From: an uncultured Oscillospiraceae bacterium
GTDB lineage: Bacteria; Bacillota; Clostridia; Oscillospirales; Acutalibacteraceae
Direction of reading: 5' to 3'
Assembly (NCBI GenBank): GCA_902492895.1
Contig: CABUNG010000028.1
Coordinates: 1-34,196 of the forward strand
DNA length: 34,196 nt
A program made the position numbers and the translations under genes. Shown in pieces: positions 7,016-15,346 of the stretch (positions are counted from its first letter, which is position 1; every line of letters begins with the position of its first letter). The notes beneath the pieces were generated by a model that saw only the letters and a list, made by a program, of their open reading frames with translations, had not been told where the DNA came from and ran no database searches.

Positions 7016-8200
7016 TTAATCCCAGCCCATGATCGTTTTTACCTGTTCGGTGAGTTTTTCGGCCGCATACTGATGTCCATAGGTGCTCGCATGGTTGCTG
7101 CCTCCGTCTGTATTCTGAGGCAGGCGCACATAATGCACCGTGATCCCCTCCGCCCCCAGCTGCTCAAAGGATTTGACCAGCAGCGGATGCATGGTGGACG
7201 CCTGCAGGCCGTACGCCCACACGATCTCGGCCCCGGGATTGTTCTGCCGGACCAGCGCGATCAGTTCCCGGACACCCGCTACGAATTCTTCATCCGTCAG
7301 GGACCCGCCCCGGCGGCGGAAATTGTCGTCGTTGCTCCCGAGATTGATAACCACCAGATCTGGACGAAAGCCGGAAAAATCCCACAATTTTTCGCTGTCG
7401 CGGCGGTAAGAGGCCTTTTCATAAATATGGGAAATCCTCCAGTTTTTATCGTCCGCACCGGCCGCCACTCCCCAGCCGGACACAGAAACCACCTGGTAAT
7501 CCGCTCCGACGGCCCTGGCCGTGAGCGCCGCGTACGTGTTGGCGCCGTCCTCCGTTTTGCAGCGGTCCTGAATCGTCCCGCCGCTATCCTCGCTGCCGAG
7601 TCCGCAGGTCAGGGAATCGCCGATAAATTCGATCCGCCTTTCCGCTGCCGGAACCGTTTGGAGCTCTCCGGTAAAAGTCAGGGACTGCGCGATCACCAGA
7701 TTGCTCGTGGCGGCTGTCCGTTTGGTCAGTTCGATGGTATGCTCCCCTTCCGGAAGATCCGACGCCAGCGGGTAGGTCTTCACGCCGGGGTCCATCCGGA
7801 ATACCGCCGCCTGTTCCCGGTTTCCGTCCACCACCACCTCAAAATAGGCATCCTTTCCGCTGTCCAGATTCGCCGTCAGGGATACATCACCCGTAAACCG
7901 TCCCCGGATATCCAGCCCCGACGCCGTCCAGTCCAGGGACACCCCCTCGCCGACGGCGGACGAACGCCCCTTGACTTTGACTTTGTCTCGTATAGAGGCG
8001 AGCGAACAGGTCACGGGTTTCGGTTCTCCGCCCGTCGGGGCTGTCGGTGCGGTGCTTTCGAGGCCGGCCGCCGTCTCGCGGCCGCCGGACGTTTCCGCCG
8101 CAGGGGCAGAAGACGGGCCCGGCCCCGATGAACAGCCCGTCAGAAACAGCAGCGTCAACAACAACACGCCCATCCTTTTTCTCATACCCGCCCCCATCAT
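7016..8200 (-). CDS. SGNH/GDSL hydrolase lipoprotein, carbohydrate esterase family 2-like
   Basis: This 394-residue protein has a lipobox (LTGC, Cys about 23), a Ser/Pro/Gly linker, an N-terminal jelly-roll domain (about 65-180) and a C-terminal SGNH domain. The catalytic Ser lies in FIGDSLTCG (S196), the oxyanion Asn in INLGSND (N290), and a likely catalytic His in GGSNHAS (H370). Jelly-roll plus SGNH is the CE2 layout, known for deacetylation of xylan, mannan or other acetylated sugars. It would act outside the membrane. The ATG overlaps the stop of the preceding small lipoprotein gene as ATGA, so translation is coupled. It suggests that the glycan is O-acetylated; the exact sugar is not readable. 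Confidence 0.85.
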   Translation of the reverse strand: MMGAGMRKRMGVLLLTLLFLTGCSSGPGPSSAPAAETSGGRETAAGLESTAPTAPTGGEPKPVTCSLASIRDKVKVKGRSSAVGEGVSLDWTASGLDIRGRFTGDVSLTANLDSGKDAYFEVVVDGNREQAAVFRMDPGVKTYPLASDLPEGEHTIELTKRTAATSNLVIAQSLTFTGELQTVPAAERRIEFIGDSLTCGLGSEDSGGTIQDRCKTEDGANTYAALTARAVGADYQVVSVSGWGVAAGADDKNWRISHIYEKASYRRDSEKLWDFSGFRPDLVVINLGSNDDNFRRRGGSLTDEEFVAGVRELIALVRQNNPGAEIVWAYGLQASTMHPLLVKSFEQLGAEGITVHYVRLPQNTDGGSNHASTYGHQYAAEKLTEQVKTIMGWD

Positions 8201-8628
8201 GCCGCCGGCTCGGAAGAGCCGCTGGCATCGACAAGCGTGATCGTCAGTTCTTCCAAAGGCACCTTATAGAGCAGGCGCACCATCACCGTTCCATCCGCAT
8301 TGACGTAACGGCTGTTCTTCAGCGCATCGGAATCGCTGACGGTCGCTTTATCCAGTCCGGCCTCCGCCAGGGCCTGCCCATATGCCTCGAAATCCTCTAT
8401 CTTCACATCCCGGAACAGGACGATGGAAGACGTGGTTTTGATCTCGGATTTGTCGGCGGCGAAGGTTCCGGCGGTGAACTCCGGTATATCGGCAAACACG
8501 GCGTTATCCGGCCAGCGCTCGAGAGGGATCCCCGCCGGATAGCTGGAGGCCGTCTCTTTCCCGCCGCAGGCCGACACGGCCAGGCACAGCGCTATCACCG
8601 CCAGGAAGGCCAGCCATTTGCTTTTCAC
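8197..8628 (-). CDS. Small lipoprotein of unknown function
   Basis: This 143-residue protein begins at GTG with AAAGGA about 11 bases upstream. The signal peptide ends in a lipobox (VSAC). The mature part has the mixed alpha/beta look of a small ligand-binding or ferredoxin-like domain, with regions VLFRDVKIEDFEAYGQALAE and VMVRLLYKVPLEELTITLV. I do not recognise a characterised family; it recalls small Clostridial lipoproteins annotated only as domains of unknown function. It sits between a sugar-binding lipoprotein and the CE2-like esterase, and its stop overlaps the esterase start, so a job at the cell surface in the same system is likely. Confidence 0.75.
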   Translation of the reverse strand: MKSKWLAFLAVIALCLAVSACGGKETASSYPAGIPLERWPDNAVFADIPEFTAGTFAADKSEIKTTSSIVLFRDVKIEDFEAYGQALAEAGLDKATVSDSDALKNSRYVNADGTVMVRLLYKVPLEELTITLVDASGSSEPAA

Positions 8629-8664
8629 AACATCATCCGTCCTTTCTGAGCAGCCCGGGCCGCT

Positions 8665-10248
8665 TTATTGGTTGTTCTTGGCCGCCTGCTTCTGATCGTA
8701 GTATTCCTGATAAAGCCGGGTGATCTCCTCCAGCCGGTAGTTGCTGTACAGGGCGTCGATGCAGGCCTGGTACTCCGCGTCGATATCGCCTCCGTTGTTG
8801 ATGAGTCGGAACATGACCCCGCGGGCGTACCCGACATATCCCAGATCGTAGTTGCCCTCCAACACGGCCGGCGGCGTTTCATATACCGAGACGTACCAAT
8901 CTTTCTCGTACTGCCGCCGAATGGCATAGGCATCCAGCGCCTTTTGCGTGCACCAGGCGCGGATCGGATCCTCCAGCAGGAACGGCAGCGCGTAGGTGCT
9001 GGTTACGCCGTCGGATATCAGCAGGTTTGCGTCGGATTTGTAGGGCTCCAGGGCATCCATACCGATTTCCGTCTCGCTGGTATAGCCCCAATGCTTGCCT
9101 TCAAACCCGTTGCGGATCGTGGTGGCGTTATCATAGTCGGCCAGGAAATTGAGGTACACCATTGCAGCGGCCGGATCCGCGCTCGCAGCGGAAATACAGG
9201 TGTAGCGCTTGACTTCGGGATTATTGCCGCACAGATAACCGGACGTGCCGCCCGGTCCCACCGGCGGCGCGATGCCGATCCATTCGGCAGAAGGGTCGTT
9301 TGTATAGATCGCGTTGTTTTCCGATACATACCAAAGCTGGTCGTTGGTCACGCCCACCTTGCCGTCGGCGACGAGCTGGTTGAGAGCCGTACGGTCCATG
9401 GTGTTCCAGTTGTTGGGCAGCAGGCCCTCTTCCTTCAGGCTGCGCAGGTATTTGATCGCCGCTTTGACCTCCTGCTGCGCACCGCCGAAGACCACCTTGC
9501 CGTCCTTGTCAAAGGTCCAATAGCCGGGGTTGCAGTTGAAGGCCGGGAAAATCCCATAGAAAGAGGCGATATGGTTGACACAGCCGAGGCCGATGGTATC
9601 GTCCAGCCCGTTGCCGTCCGGATCGTTGTACACAAAGGCATGCAGCATGTTTTTGAAATCCTCGGTGGTTTTCGGCACCGACAGATTCAAGTTGTCGAGC
9701 CAGTCCTTGCGGACCATCAGCATATCGCAATCGGTCTCGATATTCGAGTTGATCGCATACAGCTTGCCGTCGGTATAGCGCAGGGTATCCAGCTGATCCC
9801 AGGTGCGGTAAGTCGTGATGTTCGGCGCGTATTCCCGGATCAGGGGATCCAAATCCGCCAGCATCCCTTGTTTGGCCAGCGTGTTGTAGAGGCCGAACAA
9901 ACCCGAACCCAGCGAGAAGATATCGGGCAGGGTGCCCGCTGAGGCCATCAGCTCGATCTGACTCTGGACGTCCGCCCCGGACAGATAGTACAGTTCGACT
10001 TCGAAGCCGAGCTTCTCCTTGATCCATTCCCCCATCATATTGCCTTCGGGAACCTGCCGGCCTTCGGTCTGTACCATGATCTTATTGACCTTGGGCGTGT
10101 AGGCGGCGGAGGATCCGCCGGGGGTTTCGCTGGCGGCCGAAGCGGGCGTGCCGGACGATCCCGCGGGCTGCGGCTCCTTTGGCGTGCAGCCGCCCAGCGC
10201 GGCGGCCGTCAGAAGGGCTGCCAGACATACAGACAACGTTTTTTTCAT
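8665..10248 (-). CDS. Extracellular sugar-binding lipoprotein, LplA/YtcQ/AlgQ-like family 1
   Basis: This protein of about 527 residues has a lipobox (LGGC, Cys about 21), a Ser/Thr-rich linker and a full family-1 solute-binding fold. A DPDGNGLDDT segment (about 209-218) resembles the EF-hand-like calcium site of AlgQ-type proteins that bind acidic oligosaccharides. Length matches LplA/YtcQ proteins (500-550). It is the receptor for the importer made by the two permeases just upstream. An upstream in-frame ATG (10299) would put 17 residues before the signal peptide, so ATG 10248 is used; AAAGGA lies about 12 bases before it. A 199-base spacer with stem-loops separates it from the permease, so its transcript may be processed or stabilised separately. 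Confidence 0.9.
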   Translation of the reverse strand: MKKTLSVCLAALLTAAALGGCTPKEPQPAGSSGTPASAASETPGGSSAAYTPKVNKIMVQTEGRQVPEGNMMGEWIKEKLGFEVELYYLSGADVQSQIELMASAGTLPDIFSLGSGLFGLYNTLAKQGMLADLDPLIREYAPNITTYRTWDQLDTLRYTDGKLYAINSNIETDCDMLMVRKDWLDNLNLSVPKTTEDFKNMLHAFVYNDPDGNGLDDTIGLGCVNHIASFYGIFPAFNCNPGYWTFDKDGKVVFGGAQQEVKAAIKYLRSLKEEGLLPNNWNTMDRTALNQLVADGKVGVTNDQLWYVSENNAIYTNDPSAEWIGIAPPVGPGGTSGYLCGNNPEVKRYTCISAASADPAAAMVYLNFLADYDNATTIRNGFEGKHWGYTSETEIGMDALEPYKSDANLLISDGVTSTYALPFLLEDPIRAWCTQKALDAYAIRRQYEKDWYVSVYETPPAVLEGNYDLGYVGYARGVMFRLINNGGDIDAEYQACIDALYSNYRLEEITRLYQEYYDQKQAAKNNQ

Positions 10249-10290
10249 GGATGACCATTCCTTTCCAGCTGACTGCAGATTTTCAGCGAG

Positions 10291-10327
10291 TTCCGGCACA
10301 GCCGGAATGGCGGCCGTACCGGCCGCC
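10291..10327 (-). other. Two tandem perfect stem-loops in the permease/binding-protein spacer
   Basis: TTCCGGC-ACA-GCCGGAA (10291-10307) and an 8-bp stem with a TAC loop (10309-10327, GGCGGCCG and complement) lie back to back, 43 bases upstream of the binding-protein start. No U tract follows. Such elements in sugar-importer operons usually set the higher abundance of the binding protein through mRNA processing or stability; that role is inferred here. The rest of the 10249-10447 spacer shows no gene and no convincing promoter. Confidence 0.55.
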
Positions 10328-10416
10328 GGGATACAACTTCTGCTGCCGGAGGAGCCGTTCCTTTCCTTCCGGTATGCACGCCTCCCAAACTCCCTTCGTT
10401 TGTTCAGAATATGGAA

Positions 10417-10435
10417 CGCGGCGTTTCAGGCCGCG
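10417..10435 (-). other. Stem-loop 12 bases after the permease stop
   Basis: CGCGGC (10417-10422) and GCCGCG (10430-10435) form a 6-bp GC stem with a 7-base loop on the transcript, just past the permease stop at 10448. It lacks a U run, so it is more likely a 3' mRNA stabiliser than a terminator. Confidence 0.4.
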
Positions 10436-10447
10436 GTGGTGCCGGGG

Positions 10448-11335
10448 CTATCCTTTAATGCCGGAATACGTCATGGTTTCCATGACCTTGTTTTTCATGA
10501 TGACAAAGACCACGATGGTCGGCACCGTCGTCAGGAAGGTAGCCGCCGCCATGGCGCCGGTCCGCGCGATGGTCCCGGCGCCGCCCGAAATGGTCTGCAG
10601 CGCCAGCGGCAGGGTTTTCATCGACTGGCTGGACGTATAGATCAGCGGTGTCATGTAATCGTTCCAGTTGCTGACGAACGAGAGCACGGCCAGCGTGGCC
10701 CATGCGGGTTTGACATTGGGCATCACCATCCGCCAGAACAAATACCATTCCCCCGCCCCGTCGATCCGGCCCGATTCCAGAATGTCGTTGGGGAACTGCT
10801 CGATAAACTGTTTCATCAGAAAAAAGTTATAAGCCACCGCGACTTTTGGGAGGACCAGGGCCCAATAGGTGTCGATCAGATGCAGGGAATTGACGATCAT
10901 ATACGTCGGAATCGCCGTGACATGGGGAGAAAACATCAAAACCGCGATGACGAGAGAAAAGATGAAGTTGGCCCCCGGCAGGCGGTACTTGGCCAGGGCG
11001 AAAGCCCCCATGCTCGACAGCACCACCGTTCCCGCCACCACCGTGACCGATACCCACACGCTGTTGAATATGTATCGCGTAAAGGGTACGACCGAACTGC
11101 TCACCGATGTCAGCAGATCGCCGAAATTCTTGACAGTCGGATGCCGCACAAAAAACTGCGGAGGATATACGAAGAGTTCATCCAGCGGCTTGAATGCTGT
11201 GCTGACCAGATACACGAGGGGAAGCGAGGTAAAGAGCAGCAGCAAAATCAAACAGATATACCCCAGACACGCTCCCGGCCTCAGGCGAAACCGCCTGCCC
11301 ACCCGGATGGTCAGCGCACCCGAAACCTGAGCCAT
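10448..11335 (-). CDS. Carbohydrate ABC transporter permease, MalG/YtcP type
   Basis: This 295-residue membrane protein has six predicted helices. The cytoplasmic EAA-type loop near the C-terminal third reads ESGRIDGAGEW...MPNVKP, followed by the family signature SNWNDYMTPLI. The start follows GGAGG and lies 12 bases after the partner permease, which places the two in one operon. It forms the CUT1 importer heterodimer with the product of 11348-12301, served by the binding lipoprotein at 8665-10248. The EAA loop must dock an ATPase, but none is encoded here. Confidence 0.93.
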   Translation of the reverse strand: MAQVSGALTIRVGRRFRLRPGACLGYICLILLLLFTSLPLVYLVSTAFKPLDELFVYPPQFFVRHPTVKNFGDLLTSVSSSVVPFTRYIFNSVWVSVTVVAGTVVLSSMGAFALAKYRLPGANFIFSLVIAVLMFSPHVTAIPTYMIVNSLHLIDTYWALVLPKVAVAYNFFLMKQFIEQFPNDILESGRIDGAGEWYLFWRMVMPNVKPAWATLAVLSFVSNWNDYMTPLIYTSSQSMKTLPLALQTISGGAGTIARTGAMAAATFLTTVPTIVVFVIMKNKVMETMTYSGIKG

Positions 11336-11347
11336 ATTCCGTCCTCC

Positions 11348-12301
11348 TTAATCATCCGATTTGAAAATCCGCATGGCGATCCGGCCGAAGGCGAAGGTGA
11401 TCAAAAACAGCACCACCGCCACGGCGGAGGCATAACCCATTTCGAAGCGCAGGAACGCGTGGTCGTATAAATGGGCCACGATGGTATGCGCGGCGTAGTT
11501 GGGGCTGGGCATTCCCGCCACGGCCGTCGCCGTCTCAAATACGGCGAAGGACGTCGTGATCGAATTGATGGCGGCGAACAGCAGCTGCGGCTTCATGACC
11601 GGCAGCGTGATATACCAAAGCTCTTCCCACTTGTACCGCATCCCGTCGATGGAAGCCGCCTCATACAACGACCGCGGCACGCTTTTCAGTCCCGCCATAA
11701 ACACCAGAAACCCGGTACCCATACTCATCCATATCGAAATGATGATGACGGTGGGCAGGATAAAGTTCCCGTCCTTATTCCAGAGAATCGGCTCCGTGAT
11801 GATGCCCATGTTCAGCAAGGTGTGGTTGATGAGCCCGTATTTATCCCCGGCAAAAAACCACAGCCACACCTGGGACATGGCAATGCTGCTGGTCAGGGAC
11901 GGCGCATAGAACGCCAGCGCAAAGAGGTTGTTGTGCTTGATACCGTTCAGGATCCAGGCGAACAGGAACGAGGCGATAAACCCGATCGGACCCACGATTC
12001 CCGCAAAGAGGAACGTGTTTTTCAGGGACAGCAGGAACACGTCGTCGTCCATGAGCAGTTTCTTAAAATTTTGCAGTCCCACAAAAGTGGAGGGCTGCAG
12101 GAGATTGTCGTAGGTTAAACTCATCCCCATGGCAATCAAAACCGGCAGCACGGTAAATACAAAGAGAAAGATCAAGAACGGCGCCAAAAAGCTGTACCCG
12201 ATTCCATAGCGGTTCCACCACCATTTAAACGAACGCAGGCGTTTGGCGGCGCCGTTCAGAGGGCGGACGGCTATCGTTTGATCCATCGATCCCATCTCCA
12301 T
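11348..12301 (-). CDS. Sugar ABC transporter permease, MalF/LplB type
   Basis: This 317-residue membrane protein has an N-terminal helix (IGYSFLAPFLIFLFVF) and five further helices. The EAA loop is YEAASIDGMRYKWEELWYIT LPVMKP (residues split here by a space). It is the upstream half of the second importer. ATG 12301 is only 3 bases from AAAGGA, and the in-frame ATG at 12295 has better spacing, so the protein may be two residues shorter. A 62-base spacer separates it from the giant binding protein. Confidence 0.92.
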   Translation of the reverse strand: MEMGSMDQTIAVRPLNGAAKRLRSFKWWWNRYGIGYSFLAPFLIFLFVFTVLPVLIAMGMSLTYDNLLQPSTFVGLQNFKKLLMDDDVFLLSLKNTFLFAGIVGPIGFIASFLFAWILNGIKHNNLFALAFYAPSLTSSIAMSQVWLWFFAGDKYGLINHTLLNMGIITEPILWNKDGNFILPTVIIISIWMSMGTGFLVFMAGLKSVPRSLYEAASIDGMRYKWEELWYITLPVMKPQLLFAAINSITTSFAVFETATAVAGMPSPNYAAHTIVAHLYDHAFLRFEMGYASAVAVVLFLITFAFGRIAMRIFKSDD

Positions 12302-12363
12302 GATTCCTTTCTTTCCAGAGGCATTTGGAAACGCCGGTTAGGATGAGCTCTGCGTTCCGGACG

Positions 12364-15312
12364 TTACTGAGCGGCCGCGGCGTATTCCTCCTGCTTGGCC
12401 ATCAGCTCCCGGTTGATGTCCTTGACCGCCTGGTCCAGGGAATCCCGCGCACTCACCCGCGCCCGCTTCTTGTTCACAATCGGGATGTTCATCCCGCTCA
12501 TGACCACCCGGTTCCAGGCGTTGTTCAGATGCCGGGAGGTAAAATACCCGCCGAGCACCACGGGAATTTCTTTTCCCCATTCCATCTGTTCGAGAATGAC
12601 GTCCCGATGGGTCCTATCCCACGGCAGGCGGCCAAACGCTTCCACATTGGCCGTATTCCAGCGCGCACCGGTGCCCAAAAGCGCTTCGAGTTCCCGGCCG
12701 AACTGCACCTGTACGTCAGTGCTGGTCCACCAGTCGAGAAACGTGAACGCCTCGTCCGCCAGAGCCGTCTGGCTCAGAATCACCGAGCAGGTGTCGGCAA
12801 TATTCCCGATGGACCGGTCGATCACGCCGTCTTCGCGGACATGCCCCGGAACCATGGCGATATCCCACCGTCCGTACAGTTCGGGCGCGGCCGTGGCGAT
12901 CTGCACGTACATCCCGTAATTCGCGATGCCGATGGGCATCTCCCCTGTGCGGAAGCGGTTGAAAAAGTTGTACTCGATCGGCATGCCGTAGCTGGTGTAC
13001 TGTTCGGTCCATTCCTTGAACGCCTGGTAGGCCACCGGTGAATCCAGAGCGGTGCGCAGGCCGTCGTCGGTATAATACTGGCCGCCGAGCTGAAAAATAA
13101 AGGTGCTGAATCCGGCGGGGGCGAACTGCAGCCCGTTCTGGTTGAGAATGGGGAGGGTGCGTTCGTACACGTCGGTCCAGGTTTCCGGCACGTCCAGACC
13201 CAGTTCCGCCAAAATGTCCTGGCGGTAGAACATCACACTGAAGTCCATCTGCTCGGGAATGGCATAGACGCCGCCGTCGTACTCAAAAGGAATCAGAATA
13301 TTCGGTATGAAGCGGGAAAACACCCGTTCATAATCGTCAAATTCCCGGAGGTTCCGGACCGCGCCGCGGATCGCGAACTCGACCGGCGATCCGGGGGCCA
13401 CGCCCATCGACACGTCGGGGGCGTTCCCTGAGGCGATCGCCAGCAGGATGGCGTTGACGCTGCCGGTGGACAGCTGCCCGGCCGGCAGAATGTTCATATT
13501 CACATTGATGTGATGCCGGGGCGTGAAATCTTCGTCGCAGAGCTGCTTGATGATCTCCGCCCATTCGGTGCCCCGTCCGATCCATACATCGATGGTGGGA
13601 TTGTTCTCGTCCGCCTCATAAAGCGCCGCGATATTGTTGTAGTCCTTGGTAAACGACCGCACAAAATTTTTTACGGTCGACCAGGCCTTCTCCAGTATGT
13701 TCGAGCGGACGCGGCCGTTTACCCGGTCCGGGGGGGAGAGGTGGATGTAGTCGAATAAAAGCGGGGTATTCTGCAGGCTGATGATGTAGTTGCCCATATT
13801 GCTCAGGGCATTCTGCAGATCGGACAAGCTGCGGGAGATGTTGTCCGGCCGTTTGATCAGCTTATTCAGCTGATCCTGAATCGTGATGAAATTGTTGGCG
13901 GCGGAGGGCCGCTTTTCCGCAATGGACGTCAGCTGATCCGCCATGCGGCCCATGCTGTCCCGTATGGAGGCGAAGGCATCCAGCAGACCGGGAATGCTCT
14001 TGTGGAGATCGTATTCATAATTGGGATCGGGATCGACCCCGGTGAGCATGATGATTTTGCGGTACATATCGGACAGCAGGACCGAATCGTCGTTGATCTC
14101 CTGGATCATGTCGGTCACGGGCCCCAGCACGGCTTTCATGGTGATGGTGTGGGAACCGGCCCCGAAATAGAAGAGAAAGGGCTCCCCGTCCCGGCCGGAC
14201 AGCGTTTCAAGGCGCCAGTCCGCACCGTAAACAAAGGCGTATTCGCGCAGCTCCTCAAAGGGGATGCCGCCGTCCACGGCGATCGACCGGTAAACCGGCA
14301 GCCCGTCGGTGAACCACTGCCCGGTCCGGATATCGATGCGGTAGAGGCCTTCCCGTTCGACGTAGAATTCCCAGGTGATCGACTGCCCGCCATCCGACCA
14401 GCGGGAACCGCCGATGGCATTGAGCATCCGTTCCCCGTCTGCAGCCGGTTCGGTGAGCGGATCGCCGTTGTATTCGCGGCGTATGACGGTATCCGTTTTG
14501 TACAGGACGGCCGACTCGGCCTGAAAATCCAGCGGCGTGCCGGCAGCGGAATACCCTTTTTCCTCGTATTCTTTTTTCACTTCAGCGTAGGTTCTGGTCG
14601 TTTCGGGCGGTACCAGCCGCACGCTCCGGATGGCCACAGGTTCCGCCACCCATTCCATCTCAAGCACATGCCGTCCCGCTTCGAAATAAAACAGGAACGG
14701 GCTGGAATACAGCCCCTGATCATCCGTAAGCCTCGTGCTCTGCCACTTCCGCACCTCGATCTGGCGGGGCCTCACCTGATCTCCGATGCTGTTGATGAGC
14801 GGTTCTCCCTCGTCTTTCCACAGACGGGTAAAGGCGATGGTGTACGCTTCCCGGAAAGGGATTTCGCCGTCGATCTTCAGCACCCGCTGAGCGGGATCGC
14901 CCGTTCCGTCCAATGCGTGATAATCCACCGCGATATTGTACAGCCCCGCGGCGGGCACCTCTACGGTCCACGCGAACCCGGACGCCTCTTCGGTCCACAG
15001 CAGGACAGATTCGCTGCCGCCCGCCGGATCCGGGCCCAAAAACGACTCGTTCCCTTCCGACAGGATCCCCTCGACCGACTCTCCGCCGGCCGCGGTATAT
15101 CCCGCCTCGATCTGCTGACGGCGCACCCGGCTGTATACCGGATCCTCGTCCAGAAGCTGACCGCCGGACGGTGCGCCCGTATCGCCGAACTTGTCTCCCA
15201 GCGGCTGGCCGGGCGCTCCCAGCGCGCTCCCGGCGATCAGGCAAAGACAGAGCAGCAGGGATCCGCCGATCCGGAATCCCCGGATCATTCCGGCGTGCAC
15301 GCTCTTGTTCAT
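12364..15312 (-). CDS. Giant multidomain extracellular sugar-binding protein
   Basis: This 982-residue protein is roughly twice the usual binding-protein length. After a signal peptide (hydrophobic core 15-32, ALG-A) come two related beta-sandwich domains, about 75-225 and 255-395. They share AGLY/EGLY, a VDG/IDG-x-IPF segment, and FLFYF-x-AG-x-H, like carbohydrate-binding modules. A helical linker (about 400-530) leads to a family-1 solute-binding domain (about 560-960). No lipobox Cys is present, which is unusual for a Gram-positive receptor; the N-terminal helix may stay uncleaved. The start follows GGAGG. It lies directly downstream of the permease pair 16344-17237 and 15347-16303, so it is taken as that importer's receptor. 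Similar long receptors occur beside DUF5696 genes in Bacillota. Confidence 0.88.
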   Translation of the reverse strand: MNKSVHAGMIRGFRIGGSLLLCLCLIAGSALGAPGQPLGDKFGDTGAPSGGQLLDEDPVYSRVRRQQIEAGYTAAGGESVEGILSEGNESFLGPDPAGGSESVLLWTEEASGFAWTVEVPAAGLYNIAVDYHALDGTGDPAQRVLKIDGEIPFREAYTIAFTRLWKDEGEPLINSIGDQVRPRQIEVRKWQSTRLTDDQGLYSSPFLFYFEAGRHVLEMEWVAEPVAIRSVRLVPPETTRTYAEVKKEYEEKGYSAAGTPLDFQAESAVLYKTDTVIRREYNGDPLTEPAADGERMLNAIGGSRWSDGGQSITWEFYVEREGLYRIDIRTGQWFTDGLPVYRSIAVDGGIPFEELREYAFVYGADWRLETLSGRDGEPFLFYFGAGSHTITMKAVLGPVTDMIQEINDDSVLLSDMYRKIIMLTGVDPDPNYEYDLHKSIPGLLDAFASIRDSMGRMADQLTSIAEKRPSAANNFITIQDQLNKLIKRPDNISRSLSDLQNALSNMGNYIISLQNTPLLFDYIHLSPPDRVNGRVRSNILEKAWSTVKNFVRSFTKDYNNIAALYEADENNPTIDVWIGRGTEWAEIIKQLCDEDFTPRHHINVNMNILPAGQLSTGSVNAILLAIASGNAPDVSMGVAPGSPVEFAIRGAVRNLREFDDYERVFSRFIPNILIPFEYDGGVYAIPEQMDFSVMFYRQDILAELGLDVPETWTDVYERTLPILNQNGLQFAPAGFSTFIFQLGGQYYTDDGLRTALDSPVAYQAFKEWTEQYTSYGMPIEYNFFNRFRTGEMPIGIANYGMYVQIATAAPELYGRWDIAMVPGHVREDGVIDRSIGNIADTCSVILSQTALADEAFTFLDWWTSTDVQVQFGRELEALLGTGARWNTANVEAFGRLPWDRTHRDVILEQMEWGKEIPVVLGGYFTSRHLNNAWNRVVMSGMNIPIVNKKRARVSARDSLDQAVKDINRELMAKQEEYAAAAQ

Positions 15313-15346
15313 CGAGGCCTCTCCTCCATTTTAGAATCGATGGAAT

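Noticed and set aside
6158..8131. 657-codon plus-strand open frame
   Set aside because: It spans two well-supported minus-strand genes (beta-helix protein and CE2-like esterase) and their spacer, is Arg/His/Gly-rich and matches nothing recognisable.
8668..9942. 424-codon plus-strand open frame opposite the binding lipoprotein
   Set aside because: The minus strand has a lipobox, calcium loop and family-1 fold; the plus frame is an antisense shadow.
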